A DNA stretch of 33,987 bases from Candidatus Saccharimonadota bacterium (GCA_002726935.1 PBTC01000037.1:1-33987), one strand, 5' to 3'; shown: positions 23,145 to 30,523, counted from the first letter of the stretch. Notes: a model not told the origin generated them from the letters alone. Numbers and translations: made by a program.

Positions 23145-23868
23145 CCTAGGTTCTTCTGCTCGCCCTTTTGGCTTACGACTTGATTGCAGAAGATTCGATA
23201 CACCTGAATTCAAATCCTGGTTCAAGAACTCAAAATGTGTCGACAAAGAAGGCAAACCCGCCGTTCTGTATCACGGAACCAATCAGGATATAGAGGTCTT
23301 TAACATCGATGGGGGATCAGGAAAAACACATGGCACGGGCGCCTTTTTCTCTTCTAGCCCAGCCACCGCGTCGACCTACGCCACCCCCGCGATTACAGGC
23401 GTGATCTTACCCGTATTCTTAAGCCTTCAATGCCCAGTAATTGTTCAGGCCGCCGGCGCAAACTGGAATAGACTCGGCGCGCGCGTAACCATTGAGCTCC
23501 CTGAAGCCATAGTTTCCGATCTGGAGGCGGAAAATCTATTCGCGGCGCTAACCGACCAGGAACCCAACCTTCTTGCCACGAAGAAACTTAAAGCGCGAAC
23601 TACGACATTGAATAAACTTTTCCCCGGAGAATTTGAGTACGACGACGACTTCGCCAGCACAGACGACCTTGCTCGGTGGGCAAGAAAGCAGGGATATGAG
23701 GGTGTCATTTTTCGTAGCATTCGCGACCAAGGCCCGTCTGGATCCTTTGCCACAGAAATATCAAAGGCACCATCGGATCTTTTCGTGGCCTTTCAGGCTC
23801 AGCAGATCAAGTCAGCGTTGGGCAATACCGGTCGCTTTAACCCCAACTCCGCCAACATCTGCGACTGA
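23134..23868 (+). CDS. ART-PolyVal-like ADP-ribosyltransferase
   Basis: A 244-residue protein with the ART pattern well kept: PEFKSWFKNSKCVDKEGKPA at 24-43, VLYHGTNQDIEVF at 44-56, GTGAFFSSSPATASTYA at 67-83, then near the C-terminus QGYEGVIFRSIRDQG, FVAFQAQQIKSALGNTGRF. The order matches ART domains of phage/plasmid polyvalent proteins, with NAD-binding YHGT and the FFSS strand present. The end is GNTGRFNPN, as in related proteins. The ATG at 23134 lies inside the GNAT gene (11-base overlap); a TTG two codons earlier is possible. The target is unknown. Confidence 0.82.
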   Translation: MKIDLGSSARPFGLRLDCRRFDTPEFKSWFKNSKCVDKEGKPAVLYHGTNQDIEVFNIDGGSGKTHGTGAFFSSSPATASTYATPAITGVILPVFLSLQCPVIVQAAGANWNRLGARVTIELPEAIVSDLEAENLFAALTDQEPNLLATKKLKARTTTLNKLFPGEFEYDDDFASTDDLARWARKQGYEGVIFRSIRDQGPSGSFATEISKAPSDLFVAFQAQQIKSALGNTGRFNPNSANICD

Positions 23869-23881
23869 CAAACGCCTATGT

Positions 23882-24523
23882 TCAAGGACTAGGGCTTTTC
23901 AGTCTCACCTTAAGCTTGATCTCTGGCCCCCAATACCCCATTTCATTCAGAGAATTTCCATCACAAAAAACCTGGGATGCCGGTACCTTAGAGCTCAATA
24001 TCTTGTATTCATTTTTCAGGTTGGACTTCCCGTGCTTTGCCGCGTAAGAGCGACTCAAGGTTACCCAGTCACCCGTTTTAATGACGGAGGGAAAAGAAGC
24101 TGAGACTGCCGGAGATGCGCGCAACTCATCTTCTTGATCGCAGGCCCAGTCGTACCATTGGCTGCCGGTGTAGCGCATAGGATTTGGGGGCGATTCACCT
24201 CGTCGAAGGTATGCCCGCTTCTGACTCGCAAGCTCATCTAGCCTCTCCTGTGTGCTAGCAGCATACGGCACAGCCCGGTATATAGTCACCAGGGCGCCTG
24301 GGGAGCCCTTGATTGATTTCAGAATACCCAAGCTCTCTCGCGAGCATTCGTCGTCACCGTCTGTGTACATGCGCAGAGCGTCTGGACCATAAACATCCTC
24401 AGGATAAATTTCGGCCTCGCCACAGAGGTCCCAGACAGGAGTGCCACTACCGGCGCAGGGCGCTTCATGTTCTCCGCGGTAATCCAAGATATCTTCACTC
24501 CGAAGCGGCGCAATGTGTTTCAT
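23882..24523 (-). CDS. ART-like protein of a third type
   Basis: A 213-residue protein. Residues 79-86 (VTIYRAVP), 150-165 (TGDWVTLSRSYAAKHG) and 188-198 (DGNSLNEMGYW) read like the Arg, Ser-Thr-Ser-like strand and Glu elements of an R-S-E type ADP-ribosyltransferase fold. Similar proteins (YRAVP, GDWVSLSRSYA-EHG, DGNSI-EWGY) occur in phages, usually unannotated. AAGGAGG lies 5 bases before the ATG. The gene faces the ART at 23134 with a 13-base gap. The ART assignment is by motif reading and needs a structural check. Confidence 0.65.
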   Translation of the reverse strand: MKHIAPLRSEDILDYRGEHEAPCAGSGTPVWDLCGEAEIYPEDVYGPDALRMYTDGDDECSRESLGILKSIKGSPGALVTIYRAVPYAASTQERLDELASQKRAYLRRGESPPNPMRYTGSQWYDWACDQEDELRASPAVSASFPSVIKTGDWVTLSRSYAAKHGKSNLKNEYKILSSKVPASQVFCDGNSLNEMGYWGPEIKLKVRLKSPSP

Positions 24524-24576
24524 GAAGCCTCCTTTTGCATGGAGTATATCACTGGATGTTAGCGGGAGACCATAAA

Positions 24577-24605
24577 TTGCTTTGTAGAAAATATTATTGT
24601 ATAAT
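24577..24605 (+). promoter_or_regulatory. Promoter of the 673-residue protein gene
   Basis: TTGCTT (24577-24582), a 17-bp spacer ending in TTG, TATAAT (24600-24605). The start of transcription would be near 24612, with CAGGA before the ATG at 24634. Confidence 0.7.
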
Positions 24606-24633
24606 TAAGAAAAATACAAATCAGGACACAGCA

Positions 24634-26655
24634 ATGTCGAACAAGCCTCAAAACTGGTCAATTGAAACCGAAAAAGATCCGTGCTTTGAGCGCGAAAAAT
24701 CATTCGTTGAACTGCAATTGGGAGCTTGGGCGCTGCTGAGAACCTCTGAGGAAATGGAGTGGCCCGACACCCAAAACCTGACCGATAGAAACAAAGATAT
24801 GGAACTTGTATGCATCGGGGCCATCGGGTCGAACTTCGTTCAAGTAAGGTCCACCAGCGACGGAAGAGGTACCTTTTCATACAAAAGGATCTTGAAATCC
24901 GATTTTTGGAAATTCCTATTGCCGATTTCGGATGAAGAAGCCCAAATGATGATTGACCGCTGGGCCAATCAGTACCGAGAGAGGACAGCCCACTTGCTGG
25001 AGGAGGTGAAACGCCTCTCCTTGCGCCTTGGACTAAACCCAAGCAACCTGATTGAAAAAAGCCCTCAGGAAAGCGAGAGCAGGGGACTTGCCTTGCTGAG
25101 CGGAGAGGCCAGTATCTCCGCATACAAAGTAGCCTTAACTCAAGCAAAAGACGCAACTTTGCCTGAACTCTTCAAGGCTCTGAAGGTATCTAATGGCGAG
25201 CTTCAAAGGTGGCTCTCTGCCCGGGCCTTACCAATGGAGATCAAAGCCGGTGAAATGTCAGACCTCACAGATGAGATCAAGGACAAGCTGCTGAACCTCG
25301 ATTTGTATGCCGGCCTATCTGAGTCTGTCATCAGATGTCAGGACGGCGAGCCTGCTCATTTTAACGAGAAACTTCATGTGATGCAGCGCAGACTCTACAT
25401 GGACGAGGAGTGCTTGGCCGCTTACGAAGCAGGTGGGATGACCTTCAATGACATCCGTGAATTCGATCGTTGGCTCTGTAAACCAGAGAACCTGGATCGT
25501 ATTTTGCCGTTTCAAAGGACGATCGTCGCATTTCGCGTCCGTCGCCACGTCAAAGTCAGAAATCTTGATGAGGTCTCATTTTCATCATTCATCAACATGG
25601 ACATCGAGAACTCCGACAAATTCACATTTTTGTACATCCGAAACGGGCAACAAGTCTGGTGCCTCAGTACAACCATTGACTTTGAAGAGAAAATCTTCCC
25701 TGATGGCACACTTTACGACCAGAGTGAGCCGATGATGATCCTGCCTTCGTCTCATTCATCTTCTTCTGTGAAGATTGAGAAGATCATTACACTTAGGGAG
25801 TTCGAGGCCCTTAAGCAGGAACAAAATGAAAAGATCCGCAAAAAAAAGCAATGGGAGAAAGACAACCCCAAGGAACAATGGGAGAAAGAAAATCCAAAGG
25901 GTTGGTACGAATACGCAAATCCCTATCGCATCGAGTTCAATGAATTTGATAGAAAGGCGTGGCAGCCCTTTGACTCATCAAGCGTGTACTACGATGAAGC
26001 TATGCGGACTATTACTGACCAGGTCAAGAAATACAATCGCATAGCGACTATTTTACAAGGGCTCTTTGATCGCTCAGAAGTGCTCCATCCTCATCCGGCC
26101 GTGCAACTATGGACGCCCGAGGGTTTCATGCGCGCTATCGAACTTGTCTTCGATGCGGATAATGTTCTTGAGTCGGGCGAAAAACCAGACTTTGAAGCCT
26201 ACCGTCAGTCATTAAACAAATCGATCGATATCGGCAGCGTTGTAATTGGCCAGCGCGATTACTGGATGGAAGTTGAAGCCAAAAAAGAGATGGCTCGGCG
26301 ACAAAATGATCGTAGGCTGTCAGAGAACGAGCGCTATAGGGAACTCACGCGCTACGCTCCCTATGGCAACCCAGGTCCCTCGACAGTTTGGACCGTCGAA
26401 AACTGGAACTCCAAAAAACGCGTGCTTTTATGCACGTGGGAAAGAGAGGGCAGTCGCTATCCTTATTCACCGGTCAAATGCTCCCTATCTGTGCCTGCAG
26501 ATCGCCTATTTAACGTGTCAGCATATCGGCCCGGAGACTACAAGAAATTTTATTCCGATCACCGCACTCGTGCGGAATACTTGCAGTGGGCACCAATACT
26601 ACTTGCGGCTGAAGACTGGTGGTCTGCAAAATCAAACTTAGGAAACGAAGATTAA
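24634..26655 (+). CDS. Large conserved protein of unknown function
   Basis: A 673-residue soluble protein. The frame is open to 24535, but that part covers the promoter; the ATG at 24634 has CAGGA upstream. Most distinctive is the central stretch (about residues 215-340): LNLDLYAGLSESVIRCQDGE, MQRRLYMDEECLAAYEAGGM, FDRWLCKPENLDRILPFQRT and IVAFRVRR. I believe such proteins occur on other plasmids and phages without known function. Residues 406-423 hold a 9-residue tandem repeat (QWEKDNPKE / QWEKENPKG). The C-terminal third is charged with several Trp-Tyr pairs. No ATPase, helicase or nuclease motif is obvious. Confidence 0.8.
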   Translation: MSNKPQNWSIETEKDPCFEREKSFVELQLGAWALLRTSEEMEWPDTQNLTDRNKDMELVCIGAIGSNFVQVRSTSDGRGTFSYKRILKSDFWKFLLPISDEEAQMMIDRWANQYRERTAHLLEEVKRLSLRLGLNPSNLIEKSPQESESRGLALLSGEASISAYKVALTQAKDATLPELFKALKVSNGELQRWLSARALPMEIKAGEMSDLTDEIKDKLLNLDLYAGLSESVIRCQDGEPAHFNEKLHVMQRRLYMDEECLAAYEAGGMTFNDIREFDRWLCKPENLDRILPFQRTIVAFRVRRHVKVRNLDEVSFSSFINMDIENSDKFTFLYIRNGQQVWCLSTTIDFEEKIFPDGTLYDQSEPMMILPSSHSSSSVKIEKIITLREFEALKQEQNEKIRKKKQWEKDNPKEQWEKENPKGWYEYANPYRIEFNEFDRKAWQPFDSSSVYYDEAMRTITDQVKKYNRIATILQGLFDRSEVLHPHPAVQLWTPEGFMRAIELVFDADNVLESGEKPDFEAYRQSLNKSIDIGSVVIGQRDYWMEVEAKKEMARRQNDRRLSENERYRELTRYAPYGNPGPSTVWTVENWNSKKRVLLCTWEREGSRYPYSPVKCSLSVPADRLFNVSAYRPGDYKKFYSDHRTRAEYLQWAPILLAAEDWWSAKSNLGNED

Positions 26656-26670
26656 CCTAGACTAAAGTTT

Positions 26671-26711
26671 GATGCTCCGGCAAGACTAAAACTTAGTTTT
26701 GCTGGAGCATC
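26671..26711. repeat. Long near-perfect hairpin between convergent genes
   Basis: GATGCTCC-G-GCAA-G-ACTAA, loop AAC, TTAGT-T-TTGC-T-GGAGCATC: 19 pairs including two G-T, with a three-base loop. It lies 15 bases past one stop (26655) and 22 before the other (26734). It has no T run on either strand, so it may stop transcription weakly, protect 3' ends or be a DNA-level site. Confidence 0.7.
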
Positions 26712-26733
26712 CACCGCCCTTATCCTGTGCTCA

Positions 26734-27312
26734 CTACATCTTCAGAGAGAGTTTGTTTGGTTTTTGGGGAGTGATGCAGTGCTTACGATCCACACTGAAC
26801 TTATTGACCGTCATAAACGCGAGGGATTCCATTGAATCAAGACTCCTTGGAATCACGCCACTTGGAAAGCCCTCCAAATCAACTAGCCGCACATCACGTT
26901 CAAACAATCTTGCCTTCGTTAAATCAGGGGACGTTTCGCCTGTTCGGTTGGTCACGAAGTGAATGGCATTACCACTGAAAACGTTTGGGACTTGTAAAAC
27001 CAACTTCCCCTGGCCTTGTTCAGACAAATGTCTCAAAAGTTGCATGTCCACAGTTGGCCTGGATACTCCTTTCAAAAAAGAAAGCTCCCAAGGAATGTCT
27101 GTACCCCTGCAGTTCATTTTTCGCTCAGCGGCCTCTCTGGTAAATCGTTCTGCCTTGTTGAGGTCAGAAGTGTATGAACCACCTTCTTTCCAAAACATCA
27201 GGTATTTGTCCAGGTAACCGCGCGAATCCTGAAGGACATAGACGCCCTCCAAAGGATCGGTCATCCCAACGGAATCCGTCGAACTCTTTAATATTCTCGT
27301 CATCGCCTTCAT
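26734..27312 (-). CDS. Hypothetical protein with an internal duplication
   Basis: A 192-residue protein (ATG at 27312, GGAG six bases upstream; the frame is open to 27345). Two segments look alike: residues 38-80 (YLMFWKEGGSYTSDLNKAER, FTREAA) and 116-158 (AIHFVTNRTGETSPDLTKAR, LFERDV). Each reads 'strand, G-x-(T)S-DL-KA-R/LF, acidic helix', so this may be one small domain repeated. Many phage proteins carry a similar W--GG-YT-DL--A--F motif of unknown role. It is a lone leftward gene between a hairpin and the AbiE unit's promoter. Confidence 0.65.
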   Translation of the reverse strand: MKAMTRILKSSTDSVGMTDPLEGVYVLQDSRGYLDKYLMFWKEGGSYTSDLNKAERFTREAAERKMNCRGTDIPWELSFLKGVSRPTVDMQLLRHLSEQGQGKLVLQVPNVFSGNAIHFVTNRTGETSPDLTKARLFERDVRLVDLEGFPSGVIPRSLDSMESLAFMTVNKFSVDRKHCITPQKPNKLSLKM

Positions 27313-27458
27313 AGTCCACTCCGGGAATCTTGCCACTGCTTCCATTATATTGGCGACAGACTAATACTTAAAAGAAAAAACAGAGCCCTAAAAGCGGAGA
27401 ACCTAGGGGAGATATGTGGTGACAAACCATTCACAAACAGGTGGTTAATGAACACATA

Positions 27459-27515
27459 TTGACGAAAAAGAGAGTTCGTGTATAATATGTAACTGTTAAC
27501 AATCTATATTTAGAT
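27459..27515 (+). promoter_or_regulatory. Promoter and palindromes of the abiE unit
   Basis: TTGACG (27459-27464), 16 bp ending in TG, TATAAT (27481-27486). Between the predicted start of transcription (about 27493) and the coding region are GTTAAC (27495-27500) and the 14-base palindrome ATCTA-TATT-TAGAT (27502-27515). AbiEi-type antitoxins repress their own operons through inverted repeats, so this is a fair place for its operator. There is no Shine-Dalgarno site before the antitoxin gene. Confidence 0.55.
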
Positions 27516-27528
27516 GGTTTATATATAC

Positions 27529-28080
27529 ATGAAAGCAAAAGACCTGATTTCAAAGCTACGCGAGATGGACTCCAAGGGCGTCTATGTGTTCACGCGCGCA
27601 GACCTCGAGAAAATGTTTCACGAGGAAGACGTGTTGACCATCGAGTCTTCTTTGGCTCGGCACGTGAAATCTGGGTTCCTGACGAAGGCGTGCAAGGGTA
27701 TTTACGTAAACCCAAATTCAGTACATTTGGGTAGTTCTACGATCGAAGACATCGCTCAAGCGCTTCGACCCGGTGAATTCAACTATGTGTCGCTCGAAAC
27801 CGTCCTATCCAACCATGCTGTTATCTCTCAGATCATGATTGATCGCATCACGGTGATGACCACAGGCGCCAAGGGAACTTATGAGACTCCATGGGGAACG
27901 ATCGAGTTCACACACACAAAAAGGAGTCGCTCCGAACTGTTGGCAAGAACCGAATTTGAGCCTGGCATGGCGATCAGATATGCCACGAAACAGGCCGCTT
28001 ATCGTGACCTGCTTAGGGTTGGTAGAAACGTGCATATGGTTGATCTTGAAGAACTAGAAGAAGAACAAGAAGGCGCCTAA
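27529..28080 (+). CDS. abiEi: AbiEi-type antitoxin (type IV toxin-antitoxin)
   Basis: A 183-residue protein. Residues 1-60 look like the N-terminal winged helix (GVYVFTRADLEKMF, then RHVKSGFLTKACKGIYVNPN), followed by the AbiEi core (GEFNYVSLETVLSNHAVISQ, ITVMTTGAKGTYETPWGTIE and FTHTKRS). AbiEi counters the AbiEii nucleotidyltransferase without direct binding and represses the operon. An ATG at 27514 is also in frame; I use 27529 (MKAKDLISKL), but neither has a ribosome site, so the start is not fixed. It is followed by abiEii after 128 bases instead of overlapping it. Confidence 0.85.
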   Translation: MKAKDLISKLREMDSKGVYVFTRADLEKMFHEEDVLTIESSLARHVKSGFLTKACKGIYVNPNSVHLGSSTIEDIAQALRPGEFNYVSLETVLSNHAVISQIMIDRITVMTTGAKGTYETPWGTIEFTHTKRSRSELLARTEFEPGMAIRYATKQAAYRDLLRVGRNVHMVDLEELEEEQEGA

Positions 28081-28162
28081 ATCGAATGAGTGAGTGCTTT
28101 TTGAACAGGTAGGAATCTCGCATTCTTTAGGGCTGATTGTTAAAGTCACCAGCATGCTCAGC

Positions 28163-28182
28163 AATAGTCACTGGCGACTATT
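28163..28182 (+). repeat. Hairpin in the antitoxin-toxin gap, with a competing fold
   Basis: AATAGTC-ACTGGC-GACTATT: a perfect 7-bp stem, six-base loop. The 5' side of an alternative stem (GTCACCAG, from 28145) can pair with CTGGCGAC (28171-28178) at 7 of 8 positions, sharing bases with the first stem, so the two exclude each other. The hairpin lies 27 bases before the toxin ATG and may influence toxin expression. Confidence 0.5.
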
Positions 28183-28208
28183 TACGGAATAAATAACTCG
28201 GACAACAC

Positions 28209-29198
28209 ATGAAGAATCTCGGCAAAAACACACTTAACCCCAGGCAAAAAGACTGGCTAGACCTCATTGAGAGTGTCATGCGCGACCCAAACCTCGGATT
28301 AATGCGCCCCGTTGTTGAAAAAGAGCTTCTTCACTATGAGATGTTTGCCGCCCTAGACAAAGAGGGGCTACTGAAGGGACTTACATTCCAAGGTGGCACT
28401 TGCTTGAGGCTCTGCTACCAATCCTACCGCTACAGCGAGGACTTGGATTTCGCTGGCGGGCCAGATTTTGACGCCGCCGCATTTGAAAAGATCAAAACAT
28501 GCCTGGAAGACCACATCACGGCGAAGTTCGGCCTGGAGACCACGGTGAAGGCCCCGGGACACCTCGGAGCAACACCAGACCACGTTCCAGTATCCAAATG
28601 GACCCTAGCGGTGGTGACGTCCCCTGGGAATCGATCCGTAGCAAAACAAAAAATCAAACTCGAGGTTGCAGCGGTAAAGGCCCATAGCAGCATCACTGTG
28701 CCCACGATTCCTCGCTATGAAGCTTTCGGCGGTTACCGGCCAGTACTTGTGAATGCCGAGACACGTGAGGAAATTATGTCAGACAAACTGATTGCATTTC
28801 CGACCTCGCTCTACGACGGGCAGGGTAGGCCTCAAGAAAAAGATGGCGCGCGAATTCGGTTTAGAGATTTATGGGATCTCTCATGGCTGGCAAGTACGGG
28901 TGTGAAACCAAATTACGATTTCGTGGCCAAGAAAACAGAGGACTATGGCTTGGGCAACTTCAGAGAGCTCGTTGAGAATGCAAGACGAAGGATCCCGGAG
29001 ATCGTGAACGAGCCACACTTCTTGGGCGAGATGTCCCGATTCATTGACGCATCCACCGTAGAGTCGACCCTAAAGAACCAGGGGTACAGGAACTTTATGT
29101 CAAATACTGTCGTAACCTTCTATGACGAGGTACTAATCCATCTTGGCGCGTCGAGAGATATAAAGCCGACGAGAAAAATGGGGCCTCACAGCCTTTGA
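28209..29198 (+). CDS. abiEii: AbiEii-type nucleotidyltransferase toxin
   Basis: A 329-residue protein with the nucleotidyltransferase site at residues 58-82: LTFQGGTCLRLCYQSYRYSE followed by DLDFAGG (GG and D-x-D elements). KIKLEVA, DKLIAFPTSLYDG and FRDLWDLSWL fit the later conserved blocks (including RD-x-W-D). AbiEii toxins transfer nucleotides, for some relatives to tRNA acceptor ends. With abiEi upstream this is a complete type IV system, of the kind that gives phage abortive infection and stabilises plasmids. No strong ribosome site before the ATG (CGGACAACAC). Confidence 0.9.
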   Translation: MKNLGKNTLNPRQKDWLDLIESVMRDPNLGLMRPVVEKELLHYEMFAALDKEGLLKGLTFQGGTCLRLCYQSYRYSEDLDFAGGPDFDAAAFEKIKTCLEDHITAKFGLETTVKAPGHLGATPDHVPVSKWTLAVVTSPGNRSVAKQKIKLEVAAVKAHSSITVPTIPRYEAFGGYRPVLVNAETREEIMSDKLIAFPTSLYDGQGRPQEKDGARIRFRDLWDLSWLASTGVKPNYDFVAKKTEDYGLGNFRELVENARRRIPEIVNEPHFLGEMSRFIDASTVESTLKNQGYRNFMSNTVVTFYDEVLIHLGASRDIKPTRKMGPHSL

Positions 29199-29231
29199 AA
29201 AAGATAAACGATAAAAATAGGGAGTTTGAAT

Positions 29232-29930
29232 ATGAACGAGATGGAATGGGAAAAATTACTAAAAGGCGTCAATGAGATTACACAATGGCATAAGGAGGGA
29301 CTGTTATTTATCGGGGGGGTGGCGGTGTACTTCCACGCCAGAGAATTCGATAAGCTCAACTACCTATCTAACTCCTTGGTTGAACTATCTCATGACGCGG
29401 ACTTTATGATCTCTGTTCCTGAGTTCGCCGACTTAAGGGACCTCGAGGAAGTAACAAATAACAGCAGACTGTCCAAAGGACAACTAGTAAAACACGGTAT
29501 TGAATACGATATCTACGTTCAATCAACACACAACCTTTGTGTGTCTTTTGAAGATGCATTACAGAAAAGAAAAGAAATCGAGGGCATTCCTGTTGCATCC
29601 CTGGATCATTTGTTGGGTCTGAAGATGATGGCGTATGAAGACAGAAAAAAATCAATAAAAGGTGAAAAAGACAGGCGCGATATCGTAAAAATTGTTGCCA
29701 TGAATTCAGCACCAGACAAAGAGGCGATTTGCCAAGTAATACCCTACGTTGATATTGATGTACTCAAACAGATATCCACTTCATCAGCCTTTTCTGATAT
29801 CTGTGAAGGCAACTTCCATCAGGCTAAAAGTTTACGCGAGTTATATTCGCGAAACTTGAGCAACATAGAGCATGCGATGAACGTAGATTGCTCTCGCCAA
29901 GTAAGTAAGCTCAAGGGGCCTGGCTTATGA
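29232..29930 (+). CDS. Nucleotidyltransferase-fold protein
   Basis: A 232-residue protein from the ATG at 29232 (GGGAG 7 bases upstream; a TTG lies two codons earlier). The nucleotidyltransferase elements are GGVAVYFHA near residues 28-36 and SHDADFMIS near 53-61 (D-x-D). Later GIEYDIYVQ, ASLDHLLGLKMMAYEDRKKS and KGEKDRRDIVKI match the remaining conserved blocks of phage/plasmid nucleotidyltransferases. It is 33 bases after abiEii and overlaps the next gene by 4 bases, so it belongs to the same operon but is not itself an AbiEii relative in length. Confidence 0.82.
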   Translation: MNEMEWEKLLKGVNEITQWHKEGLLFIGGVAVYFHAREFDKLNYLSNSLVELSHDADFMISVPEFADLRDLEEVTNNSRLSKGQLVKHGIEYDIYVQSTHNLCVSFEDALQKRKEIEGIPVASLDHLLGLKMMAYEDRKKSIKGEKDRRDIVKIVAMNSAPDKEAICQVIPYVDIDVLKQISTSSAFSDICEGNFHQAKSLRELYSRNLSNIEHAMNVDCSRQVSKLKGPGL

Positions 29931-30349
29931 ACATCCTTTTCCCTCCCATCCAGATAAGAGAATCAAATTACCCTGACGAGTATTTGGCCGAAAAAGTTTC
30001 ACGAGAAGAGCTCCTAGCCGCATTCGACTTGCCCCTAAAAACAACAGGGGGGAGTCATCCCGATATTTATATTCACCGAGGTTTTGAGAACATTAAAAAT
30101 AGATCGCACGGCCTCCTTATTGGAGTCGGGTCAGATGTCATTTTTTCAAAACAATCGGCAGCAACCGCATTAGAAATCCTCGCGCATCTATTCCATGATT
30201 ACCCCATTAGGGAATCGCTCTGCGGTAAGAATTTAAAGCACATTTTTGACTTATCGAATCCTGATGTTCAGAAAGAAGCATTCCGCATAAGGGAAGAAAA
30301 ATATTCAAGATACAAAAAAATGAGAATTAATATTCCTGACGCCATTTAA
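29927..30349 (+). CDS. Small partner of the nucleotidyltransferase
   Basis: A 140-residue protein overlapping the preceding stop as ATGA. It reads PPIQIRESNYPDEYLAEKVS, then HPDIYIHRGFENIKNRSHGL and a basic, Arg/Lys-rich C-terminus. No catalytic motif, helix-turn-helix or membrane segment is clear. Its tight coupling suggests it works with the nucleotidyltransferase, as antitoxin or accessory protein. Usual order has the antitoxin first, so the second position is somewhat unusual. Family not recognised. Confidence 0.65.
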   Translation: MNILFPPIQIRESNYPDEYLAEKVSREELLAAFDLPLKTTGGSHPDIYIHRGFENIKNRSHGLLIGVGSDVIFSKQSAATALEILAHLFHDYPIRESLCGKNLKHIFDLSNPDVQKEAFRIREEKYSRYKKMRINIPDAI

Positions 30350-30352
30350 ACG

Positions 30353-30381
30353 TTGTGCGTTTATTGTTTTTATTGTATTAT
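30353..30381 (+). promoter_or_regulatory. Promoter of the DUF262 gene
   Basis: TTGTGC (30353-30358), a 17-bp spacer ending in TG, TATTAT (30376-30381). Transcription would start near 30388, leaving an unusually long leader of about 136 bases. Confidence 0.65.
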
Positions 30382-30387
30382 TAAGTT

Positions 30388-30523
30388 ATGGCAACACACA
30401 ATATTTAGCCCGGAGCCTACTCCTCTAGAAGCAATTGAGACCCTTGTCTGACGCTAACGAGACCGAGTACAGACCAGTCATTGACGTTACCCCGGCCCGG
30501 CGCCGGGGCATTTGGAGTGCAAT
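30388..30523 (+). promoter_or_regulatory. Structured leader before the DUF262 gene
   Basis: The leader contains GGAG-CCTA-CTCC (30412-30423), AGAC-CCTT-GTCT, a TAACG / CGTTA pair enclosing about 25 bases, and a GC-only 7-bp hairpin (CCCCGGC / GCCGGGG, 30490-30508) ending six bases before GGAG of the ribosome site. It may be a regulatory leader or contain a terminator-like element. I could not match it to a known riboswitch. Confidence 0.4.

Noticed and set aside
22457-23868. Classical CbeA-CbtA type IV toxin-antitoxin
   Set aside because: No CbeA-like gene lies upstream and the C-terminal part of CbtA is absent, so I call only the toxin-like domain.
24605-25156. 183-residue frame on the minus strand
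   Set aside because: Shadow of the 673-residue gene; Cys/Arg/Leu-rich low-quality sequence.
30410-30510. Manganese (yybP-ykoY) riboswitch
   Set aside because: Some GAGACC-like bases are present, but the GGGGAGUAGC start and the CAACAUAC element are missing in order.
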